A stretch of DNA of 64,000 nt from Xanthomonas hortorum (GCF_002940005.1 NZ_MDEF01000002.1), one strand, 5' to 3'. Counted from the first letter of the stretch, positions 8,751 to 17,944 are shown. Program-made: numbers and translations. The notes: a model not told the origin generated them from the sequence alone.

Positions 8751-9815
8751 TTACTGAGTGCCTGCGATGGCACCAAGGCGTTGCATTCGATAGCTACCAT
8801 CCAAGACACCATGCACCCACTCTTGATTTGCCAGGTACCACTCAACCGTTTCAGCGATGCCCTGCTCGAAGGTGTACGCCGGCTCCCAGCCCAGCTCGTC
8901 CTTCAACTTGGACGCATCGATTGCATACCGCCGGTCGTGTCCGGGGCGGTCGGTGACATGGGTGATCTGGCTTGCACGTGGCTTGCCGTCTTCGCGCGGA
9001 CGATACTGATCCAGCAGTGCGCAGATCGCCTGCACGACTTCGATGTTCTGGCGCTCGGAATTGCCGCCCACGTTGTAGGTCTCGCCGACCCGGCCCTTGG
9101 TCAGCACGGTGCGGATCGCTTCGCAATGATCGCTGACGAACAGCCAGTCGCGCACCTGCTTGCCGTCTCCATACACCGGTAGCGGCTCGCCGGCCAGCGC
9201 CTTGGCAATGACCAATGGAATGAGTTTTTCGGGGAAGTGGTACGGACCGTAATTGTTCGAGCAGTTGGTGGTCAGCACCGGCAGCCCGTAGGTGTGGTGG
9301 AACGCGCGTACCAGGTGATCCGACGCTGCCTTGGAGGCCGAGTACGGCGAGTTCGGGGCGTAGGGCGTGGTTTCGGTGAACTTGCCGGTCTCACCCAGCG
9401 TGCCATAGACCTCGTCGGTGGACACATGCAGGAGGCGGAAGGCATCACGGCGCGTGTCCGGCAACGCTTTCCAATAGTCGCGCACTGCCTCAAGCAGAGC
9501 CAAAGTGCCGACCACATTGGTCTGGATGAAGGCGCCAGGGCCTTCGATCGAACGATCGACATGGCTTTCGGCCGCGAAGTTCAGCACCGCGTCCGGCTGA
9601 TGTTCCTGCAGTAGGCGAGTCACGAGCGCGCCGTCACCGATGTCGCCCTTGACGAAGACATGGTCGGCATTGCCTTCCAGCGACGCCAGCGTGTTCAGGT
9701 TCCCCGCATAGGTGAGCGCGTCGAGGTTGATTACGCGGATCCCGCGCGCGACCGCCTCCAGAACAAAATTTCCGCCGATAAAGCCGGCCCCGCCGGTTAC
9801 TAGCCAAGTCGCCAC
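8751..9815 (-). CDS. rmlB: dTDP-glucose 4,6-dehydratase
   Basis: An extended SDR enzyme of 354 residues producing dTDP-4-keto-6-deoxyglucose, the branch point for L-rhamnose and Fuc3NAc. It has GGAGFIGGNFV for NAD binding, the STDEVYG active-site strand, YSASKAASDHLV with the catalytic Tyr/Lys, and NCSNNYGPYHFPEKLIP. It is the first gene of rmlBACD and divergent from etfB. The 229 bp between them should hold both promoters, although I see no convincing -35/-10 pair. Confidence 0.96.
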   Translation of the reverse strand: MATWLVTGGAGFIGGNFVLEAVARGIRVINLDALTYAGNLNTLASLEGNADHVFVKGDIGDGALVTRLLQEHQPDAVLNFAAESHVDRSIEGPGAFIQTNVVGTLALLEAVRDYWKALPDTRRDAFRLLHVSTDEVYGTLGETGKFTETTPYAPNSPYSASKAASDHLVRAFHHTYGLPVLTTNCSNNYGPYHFPEKLIPLVIAKALAGEPLPVYGDGKQVRDWLFVSDHCEAIRTVLTKGRVGETYNVGGNSERQNIEVVQAICALLDQYRPREDGKPRASQITHVTDRPGHDRRYAIDASKLKDELGWEPAYTFEQGIAETVEWYLANQEWVHGVLDGSYRMQRLGAIAGTQ

Positions 9816-10044
9816 TGTCTACCCCTCCTGGTCGCGCGCACCCGCGCTGCATTTTCAAACCACGCAGGATATATGGTCCGGGCAAGACCGAGCTTAAGCA
9901 TCGCCCACATCGCTGCGTCCGACTGCCGCAGCGCAGCATCCATACGCCATCGCATGGTGCGCCCTCCCCGGTTAGAATGGCGGCACTCCCGAGCCTGCCG
10001 CCGCGGCCGGGCCTTCCCGCAACAGCTGAAGGATCTCGTACACG

Positions 10045-10791
10045 ATGAAAATCCTCGTCGCCTACAAGCGCGTGGTGGACTACAACGTCCGCATTCAGGT
10101 CAAGCCGGATGGCTCCGGCGTGGTCACCGACGGCGTCAAGCTCTCGCCGAACCCGTTTGACGAAATCGCCCTGGAAGAGGCGTTGCGCCTGCGCGATGCC
10201 GGCATCGCCACCGAGGTGGTAGTCGCCACCCTGGCGCCGGCCGATGCGGCCGCGCATCTGCGCAACGGCCTGGCCATGGGCGCCAATCGCGCCATCCACG
10301 TGGTGACCGACTCCGCCATCCAGCCGCTGACCGCTGCACGTACCTTGCTCAAGCTGGTCGAAAAAGAACAGCCAGACCTGGTCATCCTGGGCAAGCAGGC
10401 GATCGACGACGATGCCAACCAGACCGGTCAGATGCTCGCCACGCTGTGGGGCCGTCCGCAGGCGACCTTCGCCGGCAAGCTGGTGGTCGCCGACGGCAAG
10501 GCCACCGTCACACGCGAAGTCGACGCCGGCCTGGAAACGCTGGAAGTGGATCTGCCCGCGGTAATCACCACCGACCTGCGCCTGAACGAGCCGCGCTTCA
10601 TCAAGCTGCCGGACATCATGAAGGCCAAGAGCAAGCCGCTGGAAACGCTGGCCTTTGCCGACCTCGGCGTCGATGCGCACGATAGCCTCAGCACTACTCA
10701 CTACGCCGCGCCGTCCAAGCGCAGCCGTGGCGTGATGGTCAAGGACGCCGCCGAACTGGTGGCCGCACTCAAGCAAAAGGGGTTGTTGTAA
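10045..10791 (+). CDS. etfB: Electron transfer flavoprotein beta subunit
   Basis: The small ETF subunit, 248 residues; it binds AMP and docks dehydrogenases. It begins MKILVAYKRVVDYNV and has the conserved NPFDEIALEEALRLRD, the signature GKQAIDDDANQTGQMLA and the C-terminal GVMVKDAAELVAALKQKG. Its stop overlaps the etfA start (TAATG). With etfA it forms the soluble partner of the ETF-QO at the start of the window. In Xanthomonas the etfBA pair marks one border of the variable LPS locus. Confidence 0.97.
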   Translation: MKILVAYKRVVDYNVRIQVKPDGSGVVTDGVKLSPNPFDEIALEEALRLRDAGIATEVVVATLAPADAAAHLRNGLAMGANRAIHVVTDSAIQPLTAARTLLKLVEKEQPDLVILGKQAIDDDANQTGQMLATLWGRPQATFAGKLVVADGKATVTREVDAGLETLEVDLPAVITTDLRLNEPRFIKLPDIMKAKSKPLETLAFADLGVDAHDSLSTTHYAAPSKRSRGVMVKDAAELVAALKQKGLL

Positions 10792-11735
10792 TGGCCAAGA
10801 TCCTCGTCGTTGCAGAACATCTCAACGGTCAGCTCAATGCGGCCACCGCCAAGACCCTCAGCGCCGCGCTGGCGGTGTCGGCCGAGTCCATCGACATTGT
10901 TGTGCTGGCGGCCGATCCGGCTGCGGTTGCCGCCCAGGCCGCGCAGTTGGCAGGCGTCGCACGCGTACTGACGGTGACAAACGCCGCCAACGAACACGCC
11001 GTCGCCCAGGTGCTTGGCCCGCAGATCGCACAGCTCGCGGGCCAGGGCTACAGCCATGTGTTCGGCCCCTCCACGACCTTCGGTAAGGATCTGATGCCGG
11101 TGGTGGCCGCGCTGCTGGGCGTGAACCAGATCTCCGACCTGATGTCGGTCGAGGATGCCTATACCTTCAAGCGCCCGATCTACGCCGGCAACGCGATCAT
11201 CACCGTGAAAGCGCCGGCTGACCAGATCGTGATTGCAACCGTGCGCAGCGCTTCGTGGCCGGAAGCGGCAGCCGGCGGCAGTGCGACGGTCGAGGCAGTC
11301 ACCGTCGATGCCGCGCTGCCGACCCACACCCGCTTCGTCGGCCTGGCCGCAGGCAGCTCCGATCGCCCCGACCTGCAGAGCGCCAAGCGCGTGGTCTCCG
11401 GCGGCCGCGGCGTCGGCTCGGCCGAGAATTTCCAGCACATCTACAGCCTGGCCGACAAACTCGGCGCGGCCGTGGGTGCCTCGCGCGCTGCAGTGGACGC
11501 TGGCTACGTGCCGAACGAACTGCAGGTCGGCCAGACCGGCAAGATCATCGCCCCCGAGCTGTACGTGGCGATCGGCATCAGTGGCGCGATCCAGCATCTG
11601 ACCGGCATCAAGGACGCCGGTACGATCGTGGCGATCAACAAGGACCCGGAGTCGCCGATCTTCGAGATTGCCGATATCGGCCTGGTGGGGGATTTGTTCT
11701 CGCTGCTTCCGGAGCTGGAACAAGCGCTGAACTGA
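10791..11735 (+). CDS. etfA: Electron transfer flavoprotein alpha subunit
   Basis: The large ETF subunit, 314 residues. The C-terminal FAD-binding domain has VVSGGRGVGSAENF, LGAAVGASRAAVDAGYVP, QVGQTGKIIAPELYVAIG and INKDPESPIFEIADIG, the standard family motifs. It is coupled to etfB. No clear terminator follows; instead the sequence enters a region with a decayed xanB copy before the O-antigen genes. Confidence 0.97.
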   Translation: MAKILVVAEHLNGQLNAATAKTLSAALAVSAESIDIVVLAADPAAVAAQAAQLAGVARVLTVTNAANEHAVAQVLGPQIAQLAGQGYSHVFGPSTTFGKDLMPVVAALLGVNQISDLMSVEDAYTFKRPIYAGNAIITVKAPADQIVIATVRSASWPEAAAGGSATVEAVTVDAALPTHTRFVGLAAGSSDRPDLQSAKRVVSGGRGVGSAENFQHIYSLADKLGAAVGASRAAVDAGYVPNELQVGQTGKIIAPELYVAIGISGAIQHLTGIKDAGTIVAINKDPESPIFEIADIGLVGDLFSLLPELEQALN

Positions 11736-11892
11736 GCCGGGCAAGCACCCGCGTACTCTTCCGGACTACGCGGTTTTCTTGAAGGATCCAGATGCGGTCG
11801 AGCGGCAGTGGCGCACAAATGATCCGTCGTGGCAGAACGTGTCGCTATAATTTCAGACCAATCTACAATGAATCCTTTGATTTCATCCCTGT

Positions 11893-12120
11893 GCCTCTAA
11901 CCGCTTTGTGGAGAAGCCGGATCTGGCGACAGCTGAGGCCTGCATCGCTTCGGGAGGGTACTTTTTAACAGCGGCGTACTTTCGTTCATGGGCATTGCGC
12001 TAACCGCAGCTTGAAGAACCCAGACAACGTTCCACCAGAACTGTTAGAAATCCAACCCGGTAGCCACCTGGAACCAGACGGCATCGTCTGGTTCAAAGAT
12101 TCAGTACAACGGTGCTTCAA
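11893..12120 (+). pseudogene. Decayed remnant of a second xanB/manC-type gene
   Basis: Two blocks translate to recognisable XanB pieces. From 11902 the frame reads RFVEKPDLATAEACIASGGYF, matching RFVEKPDLATAQGYLASGEYY of the intact XanB. After a one-base shift, NSGVLSF matches NSGMFLF. From 12011 it reads LKNPDNVPPELLEIQPGSHL and then EPDGIVWFKD, matching the last 35 residues of the XanB cupin (LRNPGKLPLELIEVQSGSYL). The roughly 200 residues between are deleted. Start and middle are absent and frames are broken, so it cannot be functional. The similarity is far from identical, so it is an old or imported paralogue and not a recent duplication. This also accounts for most of the 440-bp gap between etfA and wxcK. 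Confidence 0.8.
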
Positions 12121-12174
12121 CACTAGGCGGCACGTCATTCCAACTTGCACATCTACTCAAACTCTGCGGATCCC

Positions 12175-13278
12175 ATGGACGCTCTGATTCCTGTTAACTC
12201 GCTATCCCGCCACATCGCTCCCTTGCAGGACACGCTGTCTCAGATCGCAGGCAGCATCATCGCCAGCGGCTATTACGTCCTCGGCCCGAACGTGAAGGCC
12301 TTTGAGCAGGAGTTCGCGGGCTATTGTGGCGCCGCTCACTGTGTCAGCGTAGCCAATGGCACCGACGCCCTTGAGCTCTCCTTGAAGGCGCTGGGCGTGG
12401 GCCAAGGTGACAAGGTTGCGGTGGTGGCCAATGCTGCCATGTACGGTACCAGCGCCGTTCTGGCGTGTGGCGCGACGCCCATTTTCGTCGATACAGGTGC
12501 AGGCACGGGACTGATGTCCGTGACCGCGCTGGAGGCTGCGCTGGCGGGTGGCACAACCCCCAAGGCCGTGATCGTGACCCACCTGTACGGACAGTTGGCC
12601 GATATCGAGGCCATCGTCGCGCTCTGTCAGGCACGCGGCATCAAAGTGGTAGAGGATTGCGCGCAGGCGCATGGCGCAGAACGCAATGGCCGCCGCGCGG
12701 GCAGCTTCGGCGATATTTCGTCCTTCAGTTTCTACCCGACCAAGAATCTGGGCGCCCTGGGCGATGGCGGCGCCATCGTGACCAGCGATGACGCCTTGGC
12801 CACCCGTGCGGCACAGCTGCGCCAGTATGGATGGACGGCCAAGTACACCAACAGTCTGCGCGGCGGTCGCAATAGCCGCCTGGACGAGCTGCAGGCCGCG
12901 ATGCTGCGGCACATGCTCGTGCTGCTGGATGGCTGGAACCAACGCCGCCGGGACATAGCCAACCGCTACGCCCGAGGGCTGTCCAACCCGAAGATTACAG
13001 CAGCTGGCGTGGTAGGGGCAGACAATGTGGCCCATTTGTACGTGGTGCGCTGCGACGAGCGCGAGGCACTGCGCGCCCATCTGCAGGCGGCCGGTGTGCA
13101 GACCGACGTCCACTACCCGCTGTGTGACCATCGCCAGCCCTGCCATGAGGGTGCTTTTGAGTCGGTGGTGCTACCGAACACAGAAGCCGATGCGGCGTGC
13201 GTGATGACGCTGCCTTGCTTCCCGGAGCTGACCGACGAAGAAGTCGACCAGGTCATCGATGCATGCAACCGGTTCTGA
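12175..13278 (+). CDS. wxcK: DegT/DnrJ/EryC1 aminotransferase, dTDP-3-keto-6-deoxyhexose type (WxcK/FdtB-like)
   Basis: A PLP-dependent sugar aminotransferase of 367 residues from the ATG at 12175. An upstream in-frame start at 12145 would add ten residues unlike the family. The PLP lysine is Lys190 in FYPTKNLGALGDGG, with NGTDALELSLKALG for cofactor phosphate binding and VVEDCAQAHGA. Together with WxcM downstream it fits transamination of dTDP-3-keto-6-deoxygalactose to dTDP-Fuc3N, as done by FdtB. The next gene overlaps its 3' end by 16 bp. It is the first gene of the plus-strand arm of the O-antigen locus. Confidence 0.88.
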   Translation: MDALIPVNSLSRHIAPLQDTLSQIAGSIIASGYYVLGPNVKAFEQEFAGYCGAAHCVSVANGTDALELSLKALGVGQGDKVAVVANAAMYGTSAVLACGATPIFVDTGAGTGLMSVTALEAALAGGTTPKAVIVTHLYGQLADIEAIVALCQARGIKVVEDCAQAHGAERNGRRAGSFGDISSFSFYPTKNLGALGDGGAIVTSDDALATRAAQLRQYGWTAKYTNSLRGGRNSRLDELQAAMLRHMLVLLDGWNQRRRDIANRYARGLSNPKITAAGVVGADNVAHLYVVRCDEREALRAHLQAAGVQTDVHYPLCDHRQPCHEGAFESVVLPNTEADAACVMTLPCFPELTDEEVDQVIDACNRF

Positions 13279-14234
13279 GCGACGTGCAGCCACCCTCCCT
13301 CAGCCTCGTTGTCCCGATCTATCGCAATGAGGGTTCGATCGACGACCTGCTACAGGCCGTCGACTTCATCGCACGGAGCGTGGATGGGGATTTCGAAGCG
13401 GTTTTCGTAGTGGACGGCAGCCCTGATCGTAGCTACGCGTTGCTGCGCGAAAAGTTGCCTGGCTGCGCGTTCCGTTCGCAACTGGCAACGCTGACCCGCA
13501 ACTTCGGCGCATTTCCGGCAATCCGTACCGGGCTACAGCTCAGCTCTGGGGAGCTGACGGCGGTCATGGCCGCCGATCTGCAAGAACCCCCCACGCTGGT
13601 AATCGACTTCTGGCAGCGCTATGCCAACGCACGCTACGACGTGGCCTTTGGCGTGCGCGAAGCACGCAGCGATCCGGCTGCCTCGAAGCTGGCGTCGACC
13701 TTGTTCTGGGCAACCTACCGGCGGATGGTCATCAAGGACATTCCCAAGGGGGGCGTGGATATTTTCGCTGTCAGCCGTGGCTTCCTCGAACGGCTGTTGC
13801 TGTTGAACGAAGCCCACTCCAGCCTGCTTGCGCAACTATTCTGGCTGGGCGGCAAGCGCGAATTTGTCAGTTATCAGCGACGCGAGCGGCAGCACGGCAA
13901 GAGCGCCTGGACCTTGAGCAAGAAACTGCGGTATCTGTCCGACAGCGTCTTTGCTTTCACCGACCTGCCGGTCCGAATGCTGACGGCGCTGGGCCTGATT
14001 GCACTGGCATTTACCGCGCTGCTCGGGGCGCTGGTGCTGGCAGCAAAGTTTTCCGGACTGGTCGCAGTACCAGGCTATACCCTGACCATCCTGACCATTC
14101 TCTTTTTTGGCGCACTCAATTCATTGGGCCTGGGTATCGTGGGTACCTACGCCTGGCATGCGTTCGAAAATACCAAGGCACGTCCGCTGTCGATCATGCA
14201 GTCGGTCGAAAACTTCGAAAAGGATAATCCGTGA
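13263..14234 (+). CDS. wxcL: Family 2 polyprenyl-phosphate glycosyltransferase with two C-terminal membrane helices (WxcL, GtrB-like)
   Basis: A 323-residue membrane-associated transferase. The GT-A fold is at residues 10-230, with SLVVPIYRNEGSIDDLL, VVDGSPDRS, LTRNFGAFPAIRTGL, the metal-binding AADLQEPP and the acceptor-side QRRERQHGKSAW. Two hydrophobic helices follow near the C-terminus (ALGLIALAFTALLGALVLAA and TLTILTILFFGALNSLGLGI). The architecture is that of GtrB, ArnC and dolichyl-phosphate mannosyltransferases, which load one sugar onto undecaprenyl phosphate. Given its neighbours the sugar is probably Fuc3NAc. It overlaps wxcK (16 bp) and wxcM (GTGA). Confidence 0.88.
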   Translation: MQPVLSDVQPPSLSLVVPIYRNEGSIDDLLQAVDFIARSVDGDFEAVFVVDGSPDRSYALLREKLPGCAFRSQLATLTRNFGAFPAIRTGLQLSSGELTAVMAADLQEPPTLVIDFWQRYANARYDVAFGVREARSDPAASKLASTLFWATYRRMVIKDIPKGGVDIFAVSRGFLERLLLLNEAHSSLLAQLFWLGGKREFVSYQRRERQHGKSAWTLSKKLRYLSDSVFAFTDLPVRMLTALGLIALAFTALLGALVLAAKFSGLVAVPGYTLTILTILFFGALNSLGLGIVGTYAWHAFENTKARPLSIMQSVENFEKDNP

Positions 14235-15160
14235 GTCATTTCGTGCACCCCAATGCTCTTTGCGAGAGCGACACCATCGGCGAGGGTACCCGCATCTGGG
14301 CATTTGCCCACGTGCTGCCTGGCGCCCGCCTTGGTCGCGACTGCAATGTCTGCGATGGCGTGTTCGTTGAATCCGATGTCATCGTAGGTGACCGCGTCAC
14401 CGTCAAATGCGGCGTGCAACTGTGGGACGGCGTGCGTTTGGGCGACGACGTTTTCGTAGGGCCTAATGCAACGTTCACCAACGACCTGTTCCCGCGCAGC
14501 AGGGTGTATCCCGAGAAATTCCTCGGCACCGTGGTCGAGTCGGGCGCCTCGATTGGCGCCAATGCAACCATCCTGGCCGGCACCACCATCGGCAGTGGTG
14601 CGATGATCGGCGCTGGCGCAGTCGTTACGCGCTCTGTGCCGCCCAATGCCATTGTGGTTGGCAATCCCGCACGCATTGTCGGCTACGTTTCCGACAAGGA
14701 CGCAAACCAGCCTGCCGCATTGCCGGTTGACCAGGGAATCACCGACACTGCCGTTCCGGGGGTCAAGCTGTACCGGATGCCCAGTTTCGCCGACATGCGT
14801 GGCTCGCTCTCCGTGGGAGATTTCGATAGTTTCCTGCCTTTCAATGCAAGACGGTATTTCCTGGTTTACGGCGTTCCCACCCAGGAGACCCGTGGCGAAC
14901 ACGCGCACAAGCGCTGCCATCAGTTTCTGATCTGTGTCTCCGGTTCGGTCAGAGTCCTTGCGGATGACGGCACCCGCCGTATCGACGTCGAACTCAACTC
15001 GCCGAACCAGGGCATCCACCTGCCGCCGATGATCTGGGGCACGCAGTACAAGTATTCCAAGGACGCCGTGCTACTGGTGTTTGCGTCCGAACCCTACGAC
15101 ACCGATGAGTACATCCGCGACTACGCATCCTTCAAGAGTCTGGCGAATGCGGCCGGATGA
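14231..15160 (+). CDS. wxcM: Bifunctional dTDP-Fuc3N acetyltransferase / dTDP-4-keto-6-deoxyglucose 3,4-ketoisomerase (WxcM)
   Basis: A 309-residue fusion. Residues 1-155 form a left-handed beta-helix acyltransferase with hexapeptide repeats (GASIGANATILAGTTIGSG) ending GNPARIVG; this corresponds to FdtC. Residues 175-309 form a FdtA-type cupin with the catalytic histidine pair His224 and His226 in RGEHAHKRCHQF and the marker HLPPMIWGTQY. The fusion would carry out steps one and three of dTDP-Fuc3NAc synthesis from the RmlB product, with WxcK doing step two. It starts with GTG, overlapping the wxcL stop. Confidence 0.92.
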   Translation: MSHFVHPNALCESDTIGEGTRIWAFAHVLPGARLGRDCNVCDGVFVESDVIVGDRVTVKCGVQLWDGVRLGDDVFVGPNATFTNDLFPRSRVYPEKFLGTVVESGASIGANATILAGTTIGSGAMIGAGAVVTRSVPPNAIVVGNPARIVGYVSDKDANQPAALPVDQGITDTAVPGVKLYRMPSFADMRGSLSVGDFDSFLPFNARRYFLVYGVPTQETRGEHAHKRCHQFLICVSGSVRVLADDGTRRIDVELNSPNQGIHLPPMIWGTQYKYSKDAVLLVFASEPYDTDEYIRDYASFKSLANAAG

Positions 15161-15584
15161 GTCCCCACAAACAGGTGCCCTGCTTCGGCGGCACCAGCCA
15201 TTGGTCTCCGTAACGCTGCGCTTCCTGTTGGGCGGAGCACTCAACACAGGTCTGACCTTGGTGCTGTATTGGGTACTCCTGAGATTCCTGCATTATCAGT
15301 GGGCTTATCTGGCAAGTTTCTGTGCAGGCATTTTGCTCAGCTACTTGATAAACACACGATATGTCTTTCGCGCTGAACACAATTGGTGGAAATTTGCGGT
15401 ATTCCCGCTCATCTATCTTGTGACATACGCACTTGGGGCATTGGCGCTGAAGCTCAGCGTAGGCCATCTCGGGGTGCCGGCAGCAATCGGTCCACTGATC
15501 TCCATCGCTGTCACGCTGCCCGTATCCTTCATTCTGAGCAAGCTGTTATTGCAGGCCCCGAAGCCCGGTTCCACACCAGGCTGA
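15147..15584 (+). CDS. GtrA-like four-helix membrane protein
   Basis: 145 residues with four predicted membrane helices (about 24-44, 50-68, 84-104, 114-134) separated by short loops, including the GtrA landmarks RFLLGGALNTGLTLVLYW and INTRYVFRAE. GtrA proteins are thought to flip undecaprenyl-phosphate-linked sugars. The ATG at 15147 overlaps the end of wxcM by 14 bp. Standing directly beside a GtrB-like transferase and a large membrane protein, it fits the flippase slot of a Gtr-type O-antigen modification set. It occupies the position of one of the wxcN/wxcO genes of X. campestris; I cannot tell which. Confidence 0.83.
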   Translation: MRPDESPQTGALLRRHQPLVSVTLRFLLGGALNTGLTLVLYWVLLRFLHYQWAYLASFCAGILLSYLINTRYVFRAEHNWWKFAVFPLIYLVTYALGALALKLSVGHLGVPAAIGPLISIAVTLPVSFILSKLLLQAPKPGSTPG

Positions 15585-15676
15585 GCCTGGCAACACAGCG
15601 CAGAACGCCGCATCAACGCAAACGTAACTGCAGCACATGGTTGAGCGGCACACCCCATTCCTACCTATTGATTTAA

Positions 15677-17929
15677 ATGAGCGCCCTACTTCCCCACGCA
15701 ATGCGGACCCGAACCCTTGTTAAGGCCGAATGGCTGCCCCTGCTGCTAGGCACCGTGCTATCCGTCGTGGCGGGCAGCGTCCTTCTCGTCGGCTGGCCGG
15801 CAGGCCTTTCGCTCGTTATGGATTACCCATTCTCATACAGTGGCGACGCCCTAAGCAGCCTCTGGTTGACCCAGCGAGCAATGGAAGGATGGATCTTCCA
15901 AAACGACCGTAGCGGATTCCCATTTGGTGGCTCCTTCCTGGATTATCCGGGGGCAGATTCCGGAAGCTTCCTGATCCTGAAGCTTGCCGGCATTCTGACC
16001 GGCAGCAGTGCCGCAGCAATCAATCTTTTCTTCTTGCTGGGTTTTGCCGCGAACTTCCTAACAGCATATTGGGTCATGCGTTGGCTGCGCATCGGCCGTT
16101 CGCTTTCCTTCGCGACTGCCATGCTTTTCACGCTGTCGCCGTTCCATTTCCTCCGACTTGGACACATATTTTACACTTGGTACTTCGGCATTCCGATCTA
16201 TTTCATGCTTGCTATCAGGATCGCGCGCGCGGACACGTCGCTGGATTTCTGGAGCGCCCGACCCACGCGCAAGATCGCGCTTGCAGCGCTTTACCTGGTC
16301 CTGAGCTGTTTCGGCGTTTACTACACGGCATTTGGCCTAATCCTGATTGGAACAAGCTGCCTTATTGCGCTTTTTCAAAAGAATTGGACTTCAATCACCC
16401 GCATCGCTGCACCTGCCATTTTTTTCCTCGCGGCTGGAACGCTGGCAAACGTCGCGCCCAATGTGATTAACGAGCGGATCAATGGTCACAATCCGGAGGT
16501 TGCGGCCCGCGCACCTGGCGAGTCCGAAATCTATGGCGTGAAATTGATGCAGTTGATTCTCCCCCGACCTGAACACAGATTACCAAAACTGGCCAATGTG
16601 ACCGCCCAGTACATGGCCAGCACGCCGTTAAACAATGAGAACACGACAGCCTCCATGGGCTTGATCGGTTCCTTCGGCCTAGTCATCCTGGCACTGGTGG
16701 CCTTCGCCCGCCTCGTCGAGCGGCGGGCAGAAGAACGGATTGCGCTGCTTGCGATTCTGTCTGCCGTCCTTCTAGCATTCATGACCATAGGTGGGCTTGG
16801 CTCTCTTTTCGCCCACGTTGTGTCGCCATCCATCCGAGGTTGGAACCGCGCCAGCATTTTCATCACATTTAGCACGCTCGCCTCGGTGGCAATTGCGGTG
16901 CAGATGCTGTCTGACAAGTTGGGACGTCGGCATGGCATTGCCATCGCCCCAGTCGCTGCGGTCGTCATGCTGGTTTTCGGCGTCTGGGACCAGACCTCAT
17001 CTGTCTGCAGCCAATGCCAATCCGAAGCGCGCACTGCGTTCGAGCAGGACAAGCGTTTCATACGCAGCATTGAAGCTGCCCTGCCTGCCGGCGCGGCTAT
17101 TTACCAGTTGCCCTACATGCCATTCCCGGAAGTACCCCCAAAAAACGCCTTGCATACTTATGACCTTGCCGTGGGATTCGTACATTCGCAGCATCTAAAG
17201 TGGAGCTACGCGGGAATGAAGGGGCGCGAGGGCGACCTGTTTTACCGAAACCTGGAAACCCAACCGGCTACGGTGCAGCTGGAAGCTCTTCGGCGCTTCG
17301 GCTTCGACGCCGTTTATATCGACAAGAGGGGCTATGTCGATCAAGGGGCTGAAGTTATCGGTGAGTGGAAGCATGCTCTAGGCACACCGCCGGCGATGAC
17401 TCGCGAAGATGGCGCCGTCGTAGTTTTTCGTTTGCCAGGTGGTGCGAAACCTGCAAACGCAGATGCTGCCAGGGAAGCATTGATCGCCGAGCCTGCGGCA
17501 GGCACCAAAATTGCCCCGCCCCTGCTTCGTAGCTTTCTCACGGAAGGCTGGTCGTCCGACGAGGCGTGGGGCGTCTGGTCCTCAGGCGCAACATCATCGC
17601 TGCGCTACCGCGTCAACACAGCGACTGTTGGCAGCACAATGTTGATTCTGCGTGGAAATCCATTTCTGCCTGGTCCTCAGCAAGCGCTACGCATACGCGC
17701 AACGGTCAATGGCGTCCAAGCGCTCGACGCACGCCTCACAGCAGCACAACCGCTGCCACTGGCACTTCGGATACCGGTCACAACCCACCAGCCGGGTGAG
17801 ATAGTACGCATAGTTCTGAACTACGAAACACCTGTCTCTCCCGCGAAGATCGGCCTATCCACAGACCAGCGGCTGCTTGCCTTCGGACTTACCAGCCTGG
17901 AAGTTTGCAAGTCTGAGTGCAACAAATGA
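15677..17929 (+). CDS. Large multi-spanning membrane protein, probable GT-C-type glycosyltransferase
   Basis: 750 residues. The first 440 contain about ten to twelve hydrophobic helices separated by short loops; the remaining 310 are soluble and probably periplasmic, ending with a two-cysteine tail (LEVCKSECNK). An early loop has SLVMDYPFSYSGDALSSLWL, and SFATAMLFTLSPFHFLRLGHIF follows, a layout reminiscent of GT-C enzymes that use polyprenyl-linked donors. It stands third after a GtrB-like and a GtrA-like gene, where Gtr clusters carry the serotype-specific transferase, so it probably attaches the branch sugar to the O-chain. I do not recognise a catalytic motif. No good ribosome site precedes the ATG. 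Base composition is more A/T-rich than in the housekeeping genes. Confidence 0.7.
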   Translation: MSALLPHAMRTRTLVKAEWLPLLLGTVLSVVAGSVLLVGWPAGLSLVMDYPFSYSGDALSSLWLTQRAMEGWIFQNDRSGFPFGGSFLDYPGADSGSFLILKLAGILTGSSAAAINLFFLLGFAANFLTAYWVMRWLRIGRSLSFATAMLFTLSPFHFLRLGHIFYTWYFGIPIYFMLAIRIARADTSLDFWSARPTRKIALAALYLVLSCFGVYYTAFGLILIGTSCLIALFQKNWTSITRIAAPAIFFLAAGTLANVAPNVINERINGHNPEVAARAPGESEIYGVKLMQLILPRPEHRLPKLANVTAQYMASTPLNNENTTASMGLIGSFGLVILALVAFARLVERRAEERIALLAILSAVLLAFMTIGGLGSLFAHVVSPSIRGWNRASIFITFSTLASVAIAVQMLSDKLGRRHGIAIAPVAAVVMLVFGVWDQTSSVCSQCQSEARTAFEQDKRFIRSIEAALPAGAAIYQLPYMPFPEVPPKNALHTYDLAVGFVHSQHLKWSYAGMKGREGDLFYRNLETQPATVQLEALRRFGFDAVYIDKRGYVDQGAEVIGEWKHALGTPPAMTREDGAVVVFRLPGGAKPANADAAREALIAEPAAGTKIAPPLLRSFLTEGWSSDEAWGVWSSGATSSLRYRVNTATVGSTMLILRGNPFLPGPQQALRIRATVNGVQALDARLTAAQPLPLALRIPVTTHQPGEIVRIVLNYETPVSPAKIGLSTDQRLLAFGLTSLEVCKSECNK

Positions 17930-17944
17930 GCCTCCGGAAACACA

